Origin: CAZWCX01 sp964632945
Lineage (GTDB): Bacteria; Planctomycetota; MHYJ01; WSZJ01; CAZWCX01
Reading direction: 5' to 3'
Length of the DNA stretch: 42,040 nt
Assembly: GCA_964632945.1 (NCBI GenBank)
Contig: CAZWCX010000060.1
Span: 1-42,040, forward strand
The position numbers and the translations under genes were made by a program. Below the pieces are notes generated by a model. It was not told the origin of the DNA, made no database searches, and worked only from the letters and a program-made list of their open reading frames with translations. Shown here in pieces: positions 41,924 through 42,040 of the stretch (the first letter of the stretch is position 1; each line of letters opens with the position of its first letter).

Positions 41924-42040
41924 TCACTTCCCCTCGAGGGCCTTCCGGGCGGCCTCCCGGACGGCCGGGTGAGGGTCGCGGGCGGCGGGGGCGCGCGCCG
42001 CGCGCGCCCCGTGGGCCGCCCCGGGGTGCGCGAGAGGACC
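41924..42040 (-). CDS. C-terminal end of a HEAT-repeat protein (5' part outside window)
   Basis: On the minus strand a frame enters from the right edge and stops at TGA (41926-41924), 5 nt past the convergent subtilase stop. The last residues, ARDPHPAVREAARKALEGK, are a typical HEAT/PBS-lyase repeat helix pair. The preceding 20 residues are Ala/Arg/Pro-rich (linker-like). Confidence 0.55.
   Translation of the reverse strand, partial: GPLAHPGAAHGARAARAPAARDPHPAVREAARKALEGK

Noticed and set aside
4513..42040. CRISPR array, insertion sequence or attachment site
   Set aside because: No regularly spaced repeats, transposase or integrase motifs were seen; the only direct repeats are the DUF2330 tract, other paralogue similarity and the 26-bp FG-GAP match.

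Overview
The window is about 42 kb of very GC-rich DNA. By eye it looks two-thirds G+C; I did not compute it. It carries many serine/threonine protein kinases with large extracytoplasmic sensor regions, HEAT-repeat and FG-GAP proteins, tandem DUF2330 secreted proteins, a cytochrome-c-like di-heme oxidoreductase and an ECF-type sigma factor of the kind common in Planctomycetota. This suggests a Planctomycetota member or a neighbouring uncultured lineage. A run of ten Ns inside a poly-G stretch (18815-18824) shows the sequence is a draft or metagenomic scaffold. I saw no rRNA, tRNA, CRISPR array or insertion sequence.

Layout. At 1-770 there is the tail of an unknown gene, a short coding-like remnant, and a MazG-like pyrophosphohydrolase on the minus strand. 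A 1-kb non-coding stretch with several hairpins (770-1761) precedes a large Lon-family protease (1762-4206). From 11431 down to 4513 on the minus strand lies a compact block: a HEAT-repeat lipoprotein, three tandem DUF2330 paralogues and a secreted di-heme oxidoreductase. At 12237-19083 are an ECF-like sigma factor, a membrane-anchored HEAT-like protein and, convergent to them, a 1.5-kaa kinase/TPR receptor. At 19333-25423 are a secreted unknown protein, fadH (2,4-dienoyl-CoA reductase) and a PLD/helicase/DUF3427 protein. At 26031-27142 are a small membrane protein and a thioredoxin-fold lipoprotein whose reading frame is interrupted by one UGA. At 27182-31081 is a kinase with PEGA and FG-GAP repeats. 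At 31604-36000 are a small conserved protein, a secreted Trx-like/HEAT protein, an amidase and a B3/B4-domain protein. At 36057-41919 are a third kinase with a TPR-like exterior, a doubtful secreted protein and a subtilase. The window ends in the tail of a HEAT-repeat gene.

The best candidate for something new is 26531-27142. The single in-frame UGA sits exactly where thioredoxin-7/DUF255-type proteins have their nucleophilic cysteine. It is followed, 19 nt later, by a 5-bp hairpin with a G-rich apical loop, which is the geometry of a bacterial SECIS element. I read this as a probable selenocysteine lipoprotein. Other points of interest are the DUF2330 triplication with a 167-bp identical tract, a vestigial FG-GAP fragment that shares 26 identical bases with a kinase, GC-rich hairpins without U-tracts at many gene ends, and a Trx-like protein in which Asn replaces the nucleophilic Cys.

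Functions are inferred from remembered family motifs; no database search was run. Start codons were chosen by Shine-Dalgarno match and by where the family resemblance begins.
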